Part shown: piece by piece, positions 44,547-54,110 of the stretch | How positions within the stretch are numbered: the stretch's first letter is position 1 | Layout of the letters: each line of letters begins with the position of its first letter | Assembly (NCBI RefSeq): GCF_013836145.1 | Contig: NZ_CP057483.1 | Location: forward strand, 744,001-808,000 | Reading direction: 5' to 3' | DNA length: 64,000 nt | Origin: Citrobacter sp. RHB25-C09 | GTDB lineage: Bacteria > Pseudomonadota > Gammaproteobacteria > Enterobacterales > Enterobacteriaceae | The notes under the pieces: model-generated | Database searches by the model: none | The model's input: the letters and a program-made list of their open reading frames with translations, nothing else | Told to the model about the DNA's origin: nothing | Program-made: the position numbers and the translations under genes

Positions 44547-45046
44547 TGAGTAAGCCTCTCTGTTCAACAGGACTACGCTGGCTGTGGCTGGTGGTAGTCG
44601 TGCTGATCATCGATTTGGGCAGCAAGTATCTGATCCTCCAGGACTTTGCTCTGGGGGATACAGTGCCGCTGTTCCCATCGCTGAATCTGCATTATGCGCG
44701 TAACTATGGCGCGGCGTTTAGCTTCCTTGCTGATAGCGGTGGCTGGCAGCGTTGGTTCTTTGCCGGTATTGCGATCGGCATCTGTGTCATTTTGACGGTG
44801 ATGATGTACCGCTCAAAAGCCACGCAGAAGCTGAATAACATCGCCTATGCGTTAATTATTGGCGGGGCGCTGGGCAATCTGTTCGATCGCCTGTGGCATG
44901 GCTTCGTTGTCGACATGATCGATTTCTATGTCGGCGACTGGCATTTTGCGACCTTTAACCTTGCCGATACCGCCATTTGCGTAGGTGCCGCGTTAATTGT
45001 GCTGGAAGGCTTCTTGCCTAAACCGGCTGCGAAAGAACAGGCGTAA
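44546..45046 (+). CDS. lspA: Lipoprotein signal peptidase II
   Basis: 166 residues with four membrane helices. Aspartyl protease that removes signal peptides from diacylated prolipoproteins. Catalytic Asp residues are in GNLFDRLWHGFVVDMIDF and FNLADTAICVG; the N-terminal DLGSKYLI stretch is also conserved. The ATG overlaps the ileS stop by one base. A BIME separates it from fkpB. Confidence 0.97.
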   Translation: MSKPLCSTGLRWLWLVVVVLIIDLGSKYLILQDFALGDTVPLFPSLNLHYARNYGAAFSFLADSGGWQRWFFAGIAIGICVILTVMMYRSKATQKLNNIAYALIIGGALGNLFDRLWHGFVVDMIDFYVGDWHFATFNLADTAICVGAALIVLEGFLPKPAAKEQA

Positions 45047-45056
45047 CAAAACCAGC

Positions 45057-45131
45057 CGGGTGGCGCTGCGCTTACCCGGCCTACCGAATATGCCGACACT
45101 TGTAGGGCGGGTAAGCGCAGCGCCACCCGGC
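45057..45131. repeat. BIME between lspA and fkpB
   Basis: GCCGGGTGGCGCTGCGCTTACCCGGCC and a facing GTAGGGCGGGTAAGCGCAGCGCCACCCGGC lie inside the ileS-lspA-fkpB-ispH cluster. It may form a stable mRNA structure separating ileS-lspA from fkpB-ispH. Confidence 0.85.
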
Positions 45132-45164
45132 ACACAGGCGAGACAACATTAAAGAGCAATGTGC

Positions 45165-45614
45165 ATGTCTAAATCAGTACAGAGTAACAGTGCGGTGCTG
45201 GTGCACTTCACCTTAAAACTCGACGATGGCTCCACCGCAGAGTCAACCCGTAACAACGGCAAGCCAGCGCTTTTTCGCCTGGGGGATGGTTCTCTGTCTG
45301 AAGGACTGGAACAGCATCTGCTCGGCCTGAAAGGGGGCGATAAAATCACCTTTTCCCTGGAGCCTGATGCGGCTTTTGGCGTGCCGAGCCCGGATCTGGT
45401 CCAGTATTTCTCGCGTCGTGAATTTATGGACGCGGGCGAGCCCGAAATCGGGGCGATTATGCTTTTTACCGCAATGGATGGCAGTGAAATGCCTGGTGTG
45501 ATCCGCGAAATCAACGGTGACTCGATCACGGTCGATTTCAACCATCCGCTGGCCGGGCATACCGTTCATTTTGACATTGAAGTGCTGGAAGTCGAACCGG
45601 CACTGGAGGCGTAA
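45165..45614 (+). CDS. fkpB: FKBP-type peptidyl-prolyl isomerase FkpB (SlpA)
   Basis: 149 residues from the second of two nearby ATGs (MSKSVQSNSAVLVHF). The first ATG, 6 bp earlier, is too close to the AAAGAG ribosome site, and the E. coli protein begins at the second. It is a cytosolic FKBP of the SlyD-like group with an inserted chaperone flap (LEPDAAFGVPSPDLVQYFSRREF). It catalyses prolyl cis/trans isomerisation. ispH begins one base after its stop. Confidence 0.96.
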   Translation: MSKSVQSNSAVLVHFTLKLDDGSTAESTRNNGKPALFRLGDGSLSEGLEQHLLGLKGGDKITFSLEPDAAFGVPSPDLVQYFSRREFMDAGEPEIGAIMLFTAMDGSEMPGVIREINGDSITVDFNHPLAGHTVHFDIEVLEVEPALEA

Positions 45615-45615
45615 A

Positions 45616-46566
45616 ATGCAGATCCTGTTGGCCAACCCGCGCGGCTTCTGCGCTGGTGTAGACCGCGCTATCAGCATTGTTGAAAACGCGCTGCAAATTT
45701 ATGGCGCGCCAATTTATGTTCGTCACGAAGTGGTGCATAACCGCTATGTGGTGGATAGCCTGCGTGAACGCGGGGCGATCTTCATTGAGCAAATCAGTGA
45801 AGTGCCGGACGGCGCGATCCTGATCTTTTCTGCCCACGGGGTTTCTCAGGCGGTGCGTAACGAGGCGAAAAGCCGCGATCTCACCGTGTTTGACGCCACC
45901 TGTCCGCTGGTGACCAAAGTGCATATGGAAGTGGCGCGCGCCAGCCGTCGCGGTGAAGAGTCCATTCTAATCGGTCACGCCGGGCACCCGGAAGTAGAAG
46001 GCACAATGGGCCAGTACAGCAATCCCGAAGGGGGCATGTACCTCGTTGAGTCGCCGGACGATGTCTGGACGCTTAACGTAAAAAATGAAGGCAAGCTCTC
46101 CTTCATGACCCAGACCACGCTCTCAGTGGACGATACGTCGGATGTCATTGACGCGCTGCGCCAGCGCTTCCCGAAAATCGTCGGCCCGCGTAAAGATGAC
46201 ATTTGTTACGCCACCACCAACCGTCAGGAAGCGGTTCGCGCTCTGGCGGAGCAGGCGGACGTGGTGCTGGTGGTCGGTTCGAAGAACTCCTCAAACTCCA
46301 ACCGTCTGGCGGAACTTGCCCAACGGATGGGGAAAAAAGCCTTTTTGATCGACGATGCCGCCGACATCCGGGAAGAGTGGGTCAAAGGGGCTGACTGCGT
46401 CGGCGTTACTGCTGGGGCTTCCGCACCGGATATTCTGGTACAGAACGTCATTACTCGCCTGCAACAGTTGGGTGGCGGCGAGGCGGTACAACTGGAAGGC
46501 CGTGAAGAGAATATTGTCTTTGAAGTGCCGAAAGAGCTGCGCATGGATGTCCGCGAAGTCGAGTGA
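45616..46566 (+). CDS. ispH: 4-hydroxy-3-methylbut-2-enyl diphosphate reductase
   Basis: 316 residues (E. coli IspH 316). Last enzyme of the non-mevalonate isoprenoid pathway, reducing HMBPP to IPP and DMAPP. The three Fe-S ligating Cys lie in NPRGFCAGVDRAI, FDATCPLVTKVH and KDDICYATTNRQ. The substrate-binding SSNSNRL and GHPEVEGTMGQ motifs are present. The start is the ATG one base after the fkpB stop. E. coli has rihC downstream; here the citrate locus follows. Confidence 0.98.
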   Translation: MQILLANPRGFCAGVDRAISIVENALQIYGAPIYVRHEVVHNRYVVDSLRERGAIFIEQISEVPDGAILIFSAHGVSQAVRNEAKSRDLTVFDATCPLVTKVHMEVARASRRGEESILIGHAGHPEVEGTMGQYSNPEGGMYLVESPDDVWTLNVKNEGKLSFMTQTTLSVDDTSDVIDALRQRFPKIVGPRKDDICYATTNRQEAVRALAEQADVVLVVGSKNSSNSNRLAELAQRMGKKAFLIDDAADIREEWVKGADCVGVTAGASAPDILVQNVITRLQQLGGGEAVQLEGREENIVFEVPKELRMDVREVE

Positions 46567-46590
46567 CATTTTGTGTGCGAATCGATGCGA

Positions 46591-46619
46591 AATGCCGGGT
46601 CCGATACCCGGCATTTTTT
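46591..46619 (+). terminator. ispH terminator (shared with citB)
   Basis: AATGCCGGGT / ACCCGGCATT with a 5-base loop, followed by TTTTT, lies between the convergent ispH and citB genes. Confidence 0.9.
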
Positions 46620-46631
46620 ATGGGTGGAATA

Positions 46632-47315
46632 TCACTTCCCGCGGTAGATCCGTTCCGGACGGCCGACTTTGCCATAGATAATTTCCGCTTCGAGGAACTC
46701 ATCTTTTACACCTTGCTCCAGATAGCGACGGGCGGTGGTCTTGCTGCTGCCCAACAGACGTGAGAGCGAGTCGGCGGTATGCACCACCTGCGGAATGCTG
46801 AAACACTGGCGGACACGCTGTAACGTGGACTCATCTATCCCGCGCATGGCCGATTCCTGAGCGAAATTTTCATCTTTGGCCTGAATGTTGAACAAAGCGT
46901 CCACATGCGTCTGATTAGCCTGTTCGCTGGATCTTAGCGAACTACGGTAACGGGCAAATCGCTCCAGCGTATGTTGCAGGCGCTGGTAATGGACGGGCTT
47001 AATCAGGTAATCAAATACGCCAAGCCGCAGCGCTTCGCTGATCGTATCCATATGGTTATCTGCGGTAATAAAGATGATTCGACCGTTATATTTAATGTTG
47101 ACGGTGTGGCGAATTAAATCGATGCCTTTGCCATCAGGCAAAAAATTATCCAGTAGGATAAGTTGCGGTTGGTAAAGACGGATCAGCTTTTGGGCGCTCT
47201 CTTTTTTATCTGCAAGACCAATAACTTCATACGACGAGAGCTGGTTGAGGGTATCCACTAATATTTCAGCCAGTAAGGGTTCATCCTCAACGATAAGGGT
47301 AGTTATCTTATCCAT
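46632..47315 (-). CDS. citB: Citrate response regulator CitB (DpiA family)
   Basis: 227 residues. The receiver domain has acidic pocket IVEDEP and phospho-acceptor Asp56 (LILLDNFLPDGKG); the C-terminal half has an HTH of the CitB family (DSLSRLLGSSKTTARRYLEQ). When phosphorylated by CitA it activates the divergent citS and citC operons. Its start overlaps the citA stop by 8 bp, so kinase and regulator are coupled at the end of the citS-oadGAB-citAB transcript. The same family includes E. coli DpiA/CriR. Confidence 0.94.
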   Translation of the reverse strand: MDKITTLIVEDEPLLAEILVDTLNQLSSYEVIGLADKKESAQKLIRLYQPQLILLDNFLPDGKGIDLIRHTVNIKYNGRIIFITADNHMDTISEALRLGVFDYLIKPVHYQRLQHTLERFARYRSSLRSSEQANQTHVDALFNIQAKDENFAQESAMRGIDESTLQRVRQCFSIPQVVHTADSLSRLLGSSKTTARRYLEQGVKDEFLEAEIIYGKVGRPERIYRGK

Positions 47316-48969
47316 GATGCTTTTCTCGGGTCAGGGGGATGTACAGGGTAAAAATGGTGCCGTAAGGAATATTATTATCAATGACAATATGTCCACCAGC
47401 CTGCTCGGTGTAGCTTTTCACCAGCCAAAGGCCAATGCCATGTTCAGCATTATTACTGCTGCTGACGCCTCTTTCGAAAATGCGGTCGCGAATATTTTCG
47501 TCGATACCGCAACCCTGATCGGCGACTTCTATCAGCACTTCCTGGCTTTCGCTATTGATCAGACACTCTATTTTGCGATTCCCTTCCGGCTGTTTTAACG
47601 TCGCGTTATAGGCGTTATCGAGAAGATTGCCGACAATGGAAATCCATTCGTTATGGGTGAGGGTTGTAGGAAGCGTGTCAACATAGCAGGCGGGATCGAA
47701 AATCAGCTCCAGACCCAGCTCTTTCGCCCGATAGTATTTGCCAATCAGTAATCCTGCCAGGTGGCTGTTTTTGAATTTTTGCGCAATGAAGTCCAGCACC
47801 TTCTGATGGCTATGGGACTGCTGTTGGATAAGCTCAAGCGCGTTGTCATAGCGCTTCAGGTAAAGCAACCCGGCTATAGTGGAGATCTGGTTACGATGTT
47901 CGTGCTGCACCGCGCGCAGATTATCCGCATATTGCTGAATCTGACTAAGCTGCAAACTCAGTGTATTAATATCATCTTTACTTCGGAAACTGATCACCCA
48001 ACCCTGAGGCTTCTCATTTAAAATGACCGCCATGCGGCTGGCGATCACTTTTATATTATTAAAGGTCACAATTTCGTCTTTTTTATTGGTCTGCGGCTTA
48101 CCATAGAAAAAGCCGTCTGCTGAGACGACGTCCGCAATTTTCTTGCCAATCAGCCGGTGTTCGGGATAGGAAAGATTAAGCATCTGCCGCGCCGTCTGGT
48201 TAATTGCGGTAATTTGATAGTCAGAATCAATGGCGATGAGGCCCTCAAAGACGGATTCAAACAGGACGTTTTGTTGCAATACCAGTTGCGAAATTTGCTG
48301 CGGCTCCATATCGAGCATTTGTCTTTTGATGTGCAGGGAAAAGCGCCGCGCAGAAAACAACAGCAGGCACAGCAGGCCAACCATCGGAAACATCAGCGAG
48401 CTATGTTGAAGACTGAGCCAGCTTTCAAGTTGCTCCAGCGTATAGCCCACCGAAACAATGCCAATCACTTTTCCCGTCTCGTCCTGCACCGGGGATTTCC
48501 CGCGCAGCGAAGAACCGAGCGAACCCTGCCGCACCGAAACATAGCTTCTGGCATTCAGCAGCGCATCATCACTGTCGCCGCCTTCCATATATTTACCGAT
48601 CTCCCCCGGCGTGACGTGGTACAGGCGTACGCCGTGGGAATCACCGACGGTAATGTAGGTGGCATCGGAAAACGAATGCATGGGGTTGATTAAGGCTTTA
48701 ATGCGCGGCAGGTCGCGTTTTTTGACGGCGTCAACCAGCTCCGGCATGGCCGAAATTTGCATTGCCTGAATGAGGGCACGTTGTCCGACCTGATAATGCA
48801 GGCGCTCTTTGGTGATATTGGTCAGGTACCAGGAGATCGCCAGCATCACCACCGTAGACGTGAACAGGATGAGTAAAAATATGCGGTTTTGAAAAGATCG
48901 CTTGGCGAACCAGCCCGTAACTTTTCGGATCATCATATATGATTGAATTTTATAAAATGTCATTCTCAT
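47308..48969 (-). CDS. citA: Citrate sensor histidine kinase CitA
   Basis: 553 residues. TM1 is about 29-49; the periplasmic PAS (PDC-like) citrate-binding domain is about 50-185; TM2 about 191-206; then a cytosolic PAS (about 230-330) and a kinase core. The periplasmic domain closely resembles Klebsiella pneumoniae CitA (TKERLHYQVGQRALIQAM, ATYITVGDSHGVRLYHV). Its known citrate ligands appear to be present: Arg115 and His118 in RLYH, Arg156 and Lys158 in LRGKSP, and a Ser in GIVSVGY. The H-box is QHEHRNQISTIAGL (His356), with ATPase motifs LLDNAYNATL, DQGCGIDE and HGIGLWLV. ATGs at residues 12-13 are alternative starts. Confidence 0.94.
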   Translation of the reverse strand: MRMTFYKIQSYMMIRKVTGWFAKRSFQNRIFLLILFTSTVVMLAISWYLTNITKERLHYQVGQRALIQAMQISAMPELVDAVKKRDLPRIKALINPMHSFSDATYITVGDSHGVRLYHVTPGEIGKYMEGGDSDDALLNARSYVSVRQGSLGSSLRGKSPVQDETGKVIGIVSVGYTLEQLESWLSLQHSSLMFPMVGLLCLLLFSARRFSLHIKRQMLDMEPQQISQLVLQQNVLFESVFEGLIAIDSDYQITAINQTARQMLNLSYPEHRLIGKKIADVVSADGFFYGKPQTNKKDEIVTFNNIKVIASRMAVILNEKPQGWVISFRSKDDINTLSLQLSQIQQYADNLRAVQHEHRNQISTIAGLLYLKRYDNALELIQQQSHSHQKVLDFIAQKFKNSHLAGLLIGKYYRAKELGLELIFDPACYVDTLPTTLTHNEWISIVGNLLDNAYNATLKQPEGNRKIECLINSESQEVLIEVADQGCGIDENIRDRIFERGVSSSNNAEHGIGLWLVKSYTEQAGGHIVIDNNIPYGTIFTLYIPLTREKHHG

Positions 48970-49076
48970 CTATCCAGACTTGTCGGATACAGGACTAGCG
49001 CATAGTTCGCCCTTTTTCAGACAAAATTCTTTCGGGGGCGGAAATGGCGGGAAACTCCCGCCATGATGAGACAGAC

Positions 49077-50378
49077 CTACATTGCCAGCACGTACTTCAA
49101 CATGACGCCCGCCGCGATGGCTGAACCAATCACACCCGCCACGTTTGGCCCCATTGCATGCATCAACAGGAAGTTCTGTGCATCCGACTCCAGCCCGACT
49201 TTATTAGATACCCTGGCCGCCATCGGTACGGCGGAGACGCCCGCAGAGCCGATCAGCGGATTGATCTTATTTTTACTGAACAGGTTCATGAGCTTCGCCA
49301 TCAGCACTCCGGCAGCGGTACCAATGCAGAATGCAATGACGCCAAGCAGCAAAATCCCCAGCGTCTGGGGCTGGAGGAATTTATCTGCCACCAGCTTTGC
49401 GCCCACAGAAAGACCGAGAAAAATCGTTACGATGTTGATCAGCCCATTTTGAACAGTGTCGCTCAGACGTTCCACTACGCCGCTTTCCCGCATTAAATTA
49501 CCGAAGCAGAACATCCCCAGTAACGGTGCGGCATCGGGTAGCAGCAGGGCAACCAGCATCAGGAGCATGACCGGGAAGATAATTTTTTCCCGTTTGCTGA
49601 CGGTACGCAGTTGCACCATCCTGATCTTGCGTTCTTCTTTGGTAGTCAGCAGCTTCATGATCGGCGGCTGGATAAGCGGGACCAGTGCCATATAGGAGTA
49701 AGCGGCGACCGCGATAGCACCGAGCAGTTCTGGTGCGAGCTTGCTGGCAAGGTAAATGGCGGTAGGGCCATCCGCGCCGCCAATAATGCCAATGGCGGCG
49801 GCCTGGGGCAGGGTAAAGCTAATAATGCCAACGTAGTTCAGAAGCAATGCGCCCAGTACGGTCGCAAAGATGCCAAACTGCGCTGCCGCGCCCAGTAATA
49901 GCGTGCGGGGATTGCCCAGCAGGGGACCAAAATCGGTCATTGCGCCCACCCCCATGAAGATCACCAGCGGAGCAACACCTGAACCAATCGCGACCTTGTA
50001 AAACAGCGCCAGCACGCCCGGTGCGTACCCCATATCTACGGCCTGCGTTTCCAACTGCGCCTGCACAGAGGGCTGCGCCAGGGCGAGCGCCTCTTTTATC
50101 GCGTGGACATCCACGGCGCAGTTGAGTTTGGCTGCAATGACCGCCAGTTGACCGGCATCGTGATGTGCCAGCAGGCTTTCCAGCGCCGTCATCGCCAGCC
50201 CGGCCTCCGGTATGTTGGAGAGCAGGCCGCCGAAGCCAATGGGTAACAGCAGTAGCGGCTCAAACTTTTTTACGATTGCCAGCCAGAGCAGCAGCAGGCT
50301 GATCAGTAGCATGATCGCCTGCCCCGCGCTGATGTGCATCAGCCCCATCCCCTGAATGAGAGCGTTCAAACTTTCCAT
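49077..50378 (-). CDS. oadB: Oxaloacetate decarboxylase beta chain (Na+ pump)
   Basis: 433 residues, strongly hydrophobic with about nine membrane spans. It decarboxylates carboxybiotin passed from OadA and exports Na+. The conserved Asp essential for Na+ translocation is in GIIGGADGPTAIYLASKLAP; the C-terminal GSAGVSAVPMAARVSNKVG and MHAMGPNVAGVIGSAIAAG are family signatures. It is 12 bp downstream of oadA. A 107-bp gap separates it from citA. Confidence 0.96.
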   Translation of the reverse strand: MESLNALIQGMGLMHISAGQAIMLLISLLLLWLAIVKKFEPLLLLPIGFGGLLSNIPEAGLAMTALESLLAHHDAGQLAVIAAKLNCAVDVHAIKEALALAQPSVQAQLETQAVDMGYAPGVLALFYKVAIGSGVAPLVIFMGVGAMTDFGPLLGNPRTLLLGAAAQFGIFATVLGALLLNYVGIISFTLPQAAAIGIIGGADGPTAIYLASKLAPELLGAIAVAAYSYMALVPLIQPPIMKLLTTKEERKIRMVQLRTVSKREKIIFPVMLLMLVALLLPDAAPLLGMFCFGNLMRESGVVERLSDTVQNGLINIVTIFLGLSVGAKLVADKFLQPQTLGILLLGVIAFCIGTAAGVLMAKLMNLFSKNKINPLIGSAGVSAVPMAARVSNKVGLESDAQNFLLMHAMGPNVAGVIGSAIAAGVMLKYVLAM

Positions 50379-50390
50379 GTATCTTCTCCG

Positions 50391-52151
50391 TTACGCCAGG
50401 GTCATCAGGGTGTCGCCGACAGACACGGCGTCCCCGGCTTTAACGGCGATCCCTCGCACGGTACCCGCCTGCGCAGCACGAATTTCGGTTTCCATCTTCA
50501 TGGCTTCCAGAATCAACAGCACGTCACCTTCGACAACGCTCTGGCCTTCCGTAGCGATGATTTTCCAGATGTTACCTGCCAGCGGCGCGGTGACCGGGGT
50601 GCCGTTTCCAGCAGGCGTTGGCGCTGCTACGGGCGTGGATGTGAGAGTCACCTGTGAGATATCGCCGCCGTCGCTCACTTTCACCACATAGGCTTTGCCT
50701 TCCACTTCGATGGTATAAATACCGCTGGTGGTCTGAGGCGTCGGTTTTGCGGCTGGCGCAGGTGGGTTCAATTGTGGGGCAGGCTCAAACGCCGCCGGGT
50801 TATTGCGGTTTTCAAGGAACTTCATTCCCGGCTGTGGGAACAGCGCGACGGTGAGCACGTCATCAATCGCATTAACCGCCAGCGTAATGCCTTTTTCCGC
50901 CGCCTGACGTTTAATGTCAGCTTCAAGCTGCGCCAGTTCAGGTTTCAGTAGATCGGCGGGACGACAGGAAATGGGCTCCTCGCCGTTCAGCACCTTCGCC
51001 TGTAGCGCGGCATTGACCGGTGCAGGCGTGTGTCCGTATTCCCCTTTCAGGATCCCGGCGGTTTCTTTAGCCACGGTTTTGTAGCGCTCGCCGGTAAGAA
51101 CGTTGAGCACCGCCTGAGTGCCGACAATCTGTGAGGTGGGCGTAACCAGCGGGATATAGCCCAGGTCTTCACGCACGCGAGGAATTTCTGCCAGCACCTC
51201 ATCCAGGCGTTCAGCGGCGTTTTGCTGCTTCAGTTGGCTTTCAAGGTTGGTCAGCATCCCACCAGGCACCTGCGCGACTAAAATGCGACTGTCGTAGCCT
51301 TTTAATTGACCTTCGAAGGTATGGTACTTCTTACGTACGTCGCGGAAGTACGCAGCGATTTTCTCCAGTTGCAGAATATTGAGTCCCGTATCATGCCCGG
51401 TCCCGGCAAGGGTGGCGACGATCGACTCCGTTGCCGGATGACCGTAGGTTGCGCTCATTGAGGAGATGGCGGTATCCACGCCGTCGACGCCCGCTTCAAT
51501 CGCTTTTAGTAGCGCCATTTCCGCCATTCCGGTAGTGGCATGGCAGTGGAGATGGAGTTTAACGTCGTAACGCTGCTTAATTTCACGTACCAGATCGTAA
51601 GCCGCCCATGGTGTGAGGATCCCCGACATATCCTTAATGGCGATGGAGTCGACGCCGATCTCCAGCAGTTGTTCAGTCAGATCCAACCAGGTTTGTAACG
51701 TATGGGCCGGGCTGGTGGTGTAAGAGAGTGTGCCCTGCGCGTGGGCTCCGTGGCTACGCACCGCCCGTAGCGCCGCCTGCATATTGCGTGCGTCGTTCAT
51801 GGCGTCGAAAACACGGAAAACGTCCATCCCGTTTTTCACTGCTCGTTCAACAAAGCGCGCAACCACATCATCAGCGTAGTGGCGATAGCCCAGCAGGTTT
51901 TGTCCACGTAACAACATTTGCAGCGGCGTTTTTGGCATTGCTTTTTTCAGCTCGCGCAAGCGTACCCAGGGATCTTCTCCAAGAAAGCGGATACAGGCGT
52001 CAAACGTTGCGCCGCCCCAACATTCCAGTGAACCATACCCCACGTTATCTAATTCCTGGGCAATGGGCAGCATGTCATCGAGGCGAAGACGGGTAGCGAA
52101 AAGGGACTGGTGAGCGTCGCGCAGGACAACGTCAGTGATGGAAACGGTCAT
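50391..52151 (-). CDS. oadA: Oxaloacetate decarboxylase alpha chain
   Basis: 586 residues. The N-terminal carboxyltransferase domain resembles pyruvate carboxylase and has DVVLRDAHQSLFATR and the metal site HLHCHATTGMAEM. A conserved association domain and a Pro/Ala-rich flexible linker (about 460-510) follow. The C-terminal biotinyl domain carries the biotin Lys in LILEAMKMETEIRA. It transfers CO2 from oxaloacetate to biotin, giving pyruvate, and works with OadB and OadG in the inner membrane. Confidence 0.97.
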   Translation of the reverse strand: MTVSITDVVLRDAHQSLFATRLRLDDMLPIAQELDNVGYGSLECWGGATFDACIRFLGEDPWVRLRELKKAMPKTPLQMLLRGQNLLGYRHYADDVVARFVERAVKNGMDVFRVFDAMNDARNMQAALRAVRSHGAHAQGTLSYTTSPAHTLQTWLDLTEQLLEIGVDSIAIKDMSGILTPWAAYDLVREIKQRYDVKLHLHCHATTGMAEMALLKAIEAGVDGVDTAISSMSATYGHPATESIVATLAGTGHDTGLNILQLEKIAAYFRDVRKKYHTFEGQLKGYDSRILVAQVPGGMLTNLESQLKQQNAAERLDEVLAEIPRVREDLGYIPLVTPTSQIVGTQAVLNVLTGERYKTVAKETAGILKGEYGHTPAPVNAALQAKVLNGEEPISCRPADLLKPELAQLEADIKRQAAEKGITLAVNAIDDVLTVALFPQPGMKFLENRNNPAAFEPAPQLNPPAPAAKPTPQTTSGIYTIEVEGKAYVVKVSDGGDISQVTLTSTPVAAPTPAGNGTPVTAPLAGNIWKIIATEGQSVVEGDVLLILEAMKMETEIRAAQAGTVRGIAVKAGDAVSVGDTLMTLA

Positions 52152-52166
52152 AAATTCCTCTGTGTA

Positions 52167-52412
52167 TTACGGGTTGTGGCGGCGATGATGGTGAATAGCA
52201 GCGGCAATCACCGGTTTTAATTGCGTGAAGCTGTCGCCGGACGTGGCGGCAGGCGCAGGCTGTGTCTGAACGACGGGCTCGGGAAAAAAACGCGTGATGG
52301 CGGCAGACATGCCCTGAATGGTGAAGATGAGTAGGAGTAGAAAAGCGAGCACAAAACCCATCCCCAGGAACATCAGGGTGAAACCTTCGCCCAACAGTTG
52401 TGCAGCGTTCAT
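52167..52412 (-). CDS. oadG: Oxaloacetate decarboxylase gamma chain
   Basis: 81 residues. One N-terminal membrane helix (LMFLGMGFVLAFLLLLIFTIQG) is followed by a Pro/Ala-rich linker and a His/Arg-rich tail (AAAIHHHRRHN). In Klebsiella the tail binds zinc and OadA, so the protein ties the soluble alpha chain to the membrane beta chain. It lies 15 bp upstream of oadA and 155 bp downstream of citS. Confidence 0.92.
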   Translation of the reverse strand: MNAAQLLGEGFTLMFLGMGFVLAFLLLLIFTIQGMSAAITRFFPEPVVQTQPAPAATSGDSFTQLKPVIAAAIHHHRRHNP

Positions 52413-52496
52413 GAAAACGTCTCAGTACGGAGGCACGATGACGTGACGGGGTGCTAGCCTTCGGCATTTCCGGCTAAGGATGGGGTGGAATTCCCT

Positions 52497-52512
52497 GAGC
52501 CGCCCCCGGCTC
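52497..52512 (-). other. citS-oadG intergenic hairpin
   Basis: GAGCCG / CGGCTC with a 4-base C loop (G loop in the transcript) lies in the gap between citS and oadG and has no T tract after it on the minus strand. It could stabilise the citS message or reduce read-through into oadGAB-citAB. Inferred only. Confidence 0.4.
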
Positions 52513-52567
52513 TGGACCCCTTTATAGCCTCAGGTCTAACGAACCATTACGCCATCGTGCGAATTGG

Positions 52568-53908
52568 TTAAATAAACATCCCAAATACGATACTGGCGAT
52601 GACCAGCACGATACCGCCGCCCAGACGGGAGGAGATTTGCGCATAAGAGATAAGATTCATACGGTTACAGGCTGAGAGAACCTCAAGGTCACCAGAGCCG
52701 CCACGGTTAGCCATGCACAGACCCGCAGTAATTGAGGATTCGATCGGATAGAAGCCCATCAGCCAACCGCCGACGGCTGCGCCGACGACCGCACCCACCA
52801 CGATGACGGCCGCGATGATTACGTTAGCGAAAGTGATGGCGTCGATGATCTCTTGCAGGTCGGTGTAACAAACGCCGACCCCGACCATCAGCACCCACAG
52901 CAATTGCTTAGAGAAGAAGTCAGATAAACGCTTAGCGCCCGCTTTAATCTCTGGTGAGCAAAGGCCAGAAGCGTTAAGCGCCGCAACAATCAAGACCATC
53001 CAGGCAAAGTAGTGAATAGCGACGCCACCAATGCTGGGCAGGATTTTCTTTGCGACCACGTAGGCCAGCAGGAAACAGGTCGTGGCGAGTACCATGCCGA
53101 TGGCCGTTTCACGATGAGTAATCTGGCCGGCTTTTTCGTCATCTTCGACCTGGAAGGAGGCTTTGCGTACCAGTTCACCTTCTCCGCTCAGCGCAGTATA
53201 TTTTTTGCCGAGGATATCCAGCAGCGCCGCAAAAACAATGGCGAAAATATTCGCAATGGTCAGAATTGCAATTGCCGTTGAATAATATTCTTCGCGCGAA
53301 CGTCCGGTAACGGAGTGGTAGATCTCAGACAATGGCACAGCGCCTGCACCGTTACCACCACCCATAATAGGCAGTACGTATAGCATCATGATGCGATCCA
53401 CCGGAATACCGAAACATAAACCGATGGCGATACCAAATATAGAGGCCCCCAAAATGCCTAACAGAATTGTCGGGATGTAACCTAATAACGATTTGAGTAA
53501 CAGGCGACGGTTTACCGATAAAATCGCACCGGTAATTAATACCGCAATGAATAAATTTAGGAAGTTACTTTTATCCATTACATTGCTAATAGTATCAATT
53601 TCTTTTTGTGTGAAGATCCCGGCATAAACAAACCAGGCGGCGACCAGAAAGATCATCACTGGCGCACCACCAATGTATTTGTTGAAGATAGGTAAGCGCT
53701 TGCCTACTTCTCCAAAGATGGCGCCGATAATAAACATGATCGCAAACCCACCGACCAAATCATCAGGTAGCGAATCATAAAAATGGGAAAGTAATAATGT
53801 AATTAACGCAAAAGTGTAAAGCGGTAGCGGTATGCCGAATATTTTAAAACTCAGCAAGGCATTAACGCCTTTTTTCTCCGCAACGGGAGCCTGGCTGATG
53901 TTAGTCAT
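52568..53908 (-). CDS. citS: Citrate/Na+ symporter CitS
   Basis: 446-residue 2-hydroxycarboxylate transporter (2HCT) family protein with about 11 membrane helices. The two re-entrant-loop glycine motifs are visible as MGGGNGAGAVPLSEIY and MANRGGSGDLEVLSA; a conserved Arg follows in ISSRLGGGIVLV. It imports divalent citrate with Na+ for fermentation. First gene of the minus-strand operon, divergent from citC; expression is expected to need CitAB and CRP. Confidence 0.96.
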   Translation of the reverse strand: MTNISQAPVAEKKGVNALLSFKIFGIPLPLYTFALITLLLSHFYDSLPDDLVGGFAIMFIIGAIFGEVGKRLPIFNKYIGGAPVMIFLVAAWFVYAGIFTQKEIDTISNVMDKSNFLNLFIAVLITGAILSVNRRLLLKSLLGYIPTILLGILGASIFGIAIGLCFGIPVDRIMMLYVLPIMGGGNGAGAVPLSEIYHSVTGRSREEYYSTAIAILTIANIFAIVFAALLDILGKKYTALSGEGELVRKASFQVEDDEKAGQITHRETAIGMVLATTCFLLAYVVAKKILPSIGGVAIHYFAWMVLIVAALNASGLCSPEIKAGAKRLSDFFSKQLLWVLMVGVGVCYTDLQEIIDAITFANVIIAAVIVVGAVVGAAVGGWLMGFYPIESSITAGLCMANRGGSGDLEVLSACNRMNLISYAQISSRLGGGIVLVIASIVFGMFI

Positions 53909-53982
53909 AGAACGTTCCTGTAATTAAATAAGTGAATACGGCGAGGCGGGAGGAATGTTAAGCAATCAGCAAAGGATAGCGG

Positions 53983-53998
53983 TGTGATATTGTTCACC
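53983..53998. promoter_or_regulatory. CRP site between citS and citC
   Basis: TGTGA-TATTGT-TCACC matches CRP consensus TGTGA-N6-TCACA at 9 of 10 key bases. It lies in the 202-bp AT-rich gap between the divergent citS and citC genes. In Klebsiella this intergenic region is under CRP and CitB control. CitB sites could not be assigned by eye. Confidence 0.75.
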
Positions 53999-54110
53999 GA
54001 ATGGTGAGTGTTTTTATTGATTTAATTGTTTTATTTCACCCAATTAATTAAGGAAATAAAAACAGTAAGCGTAATAAAAATACCCTACAGAGTGTGACCT
54101 GAATAAAAGA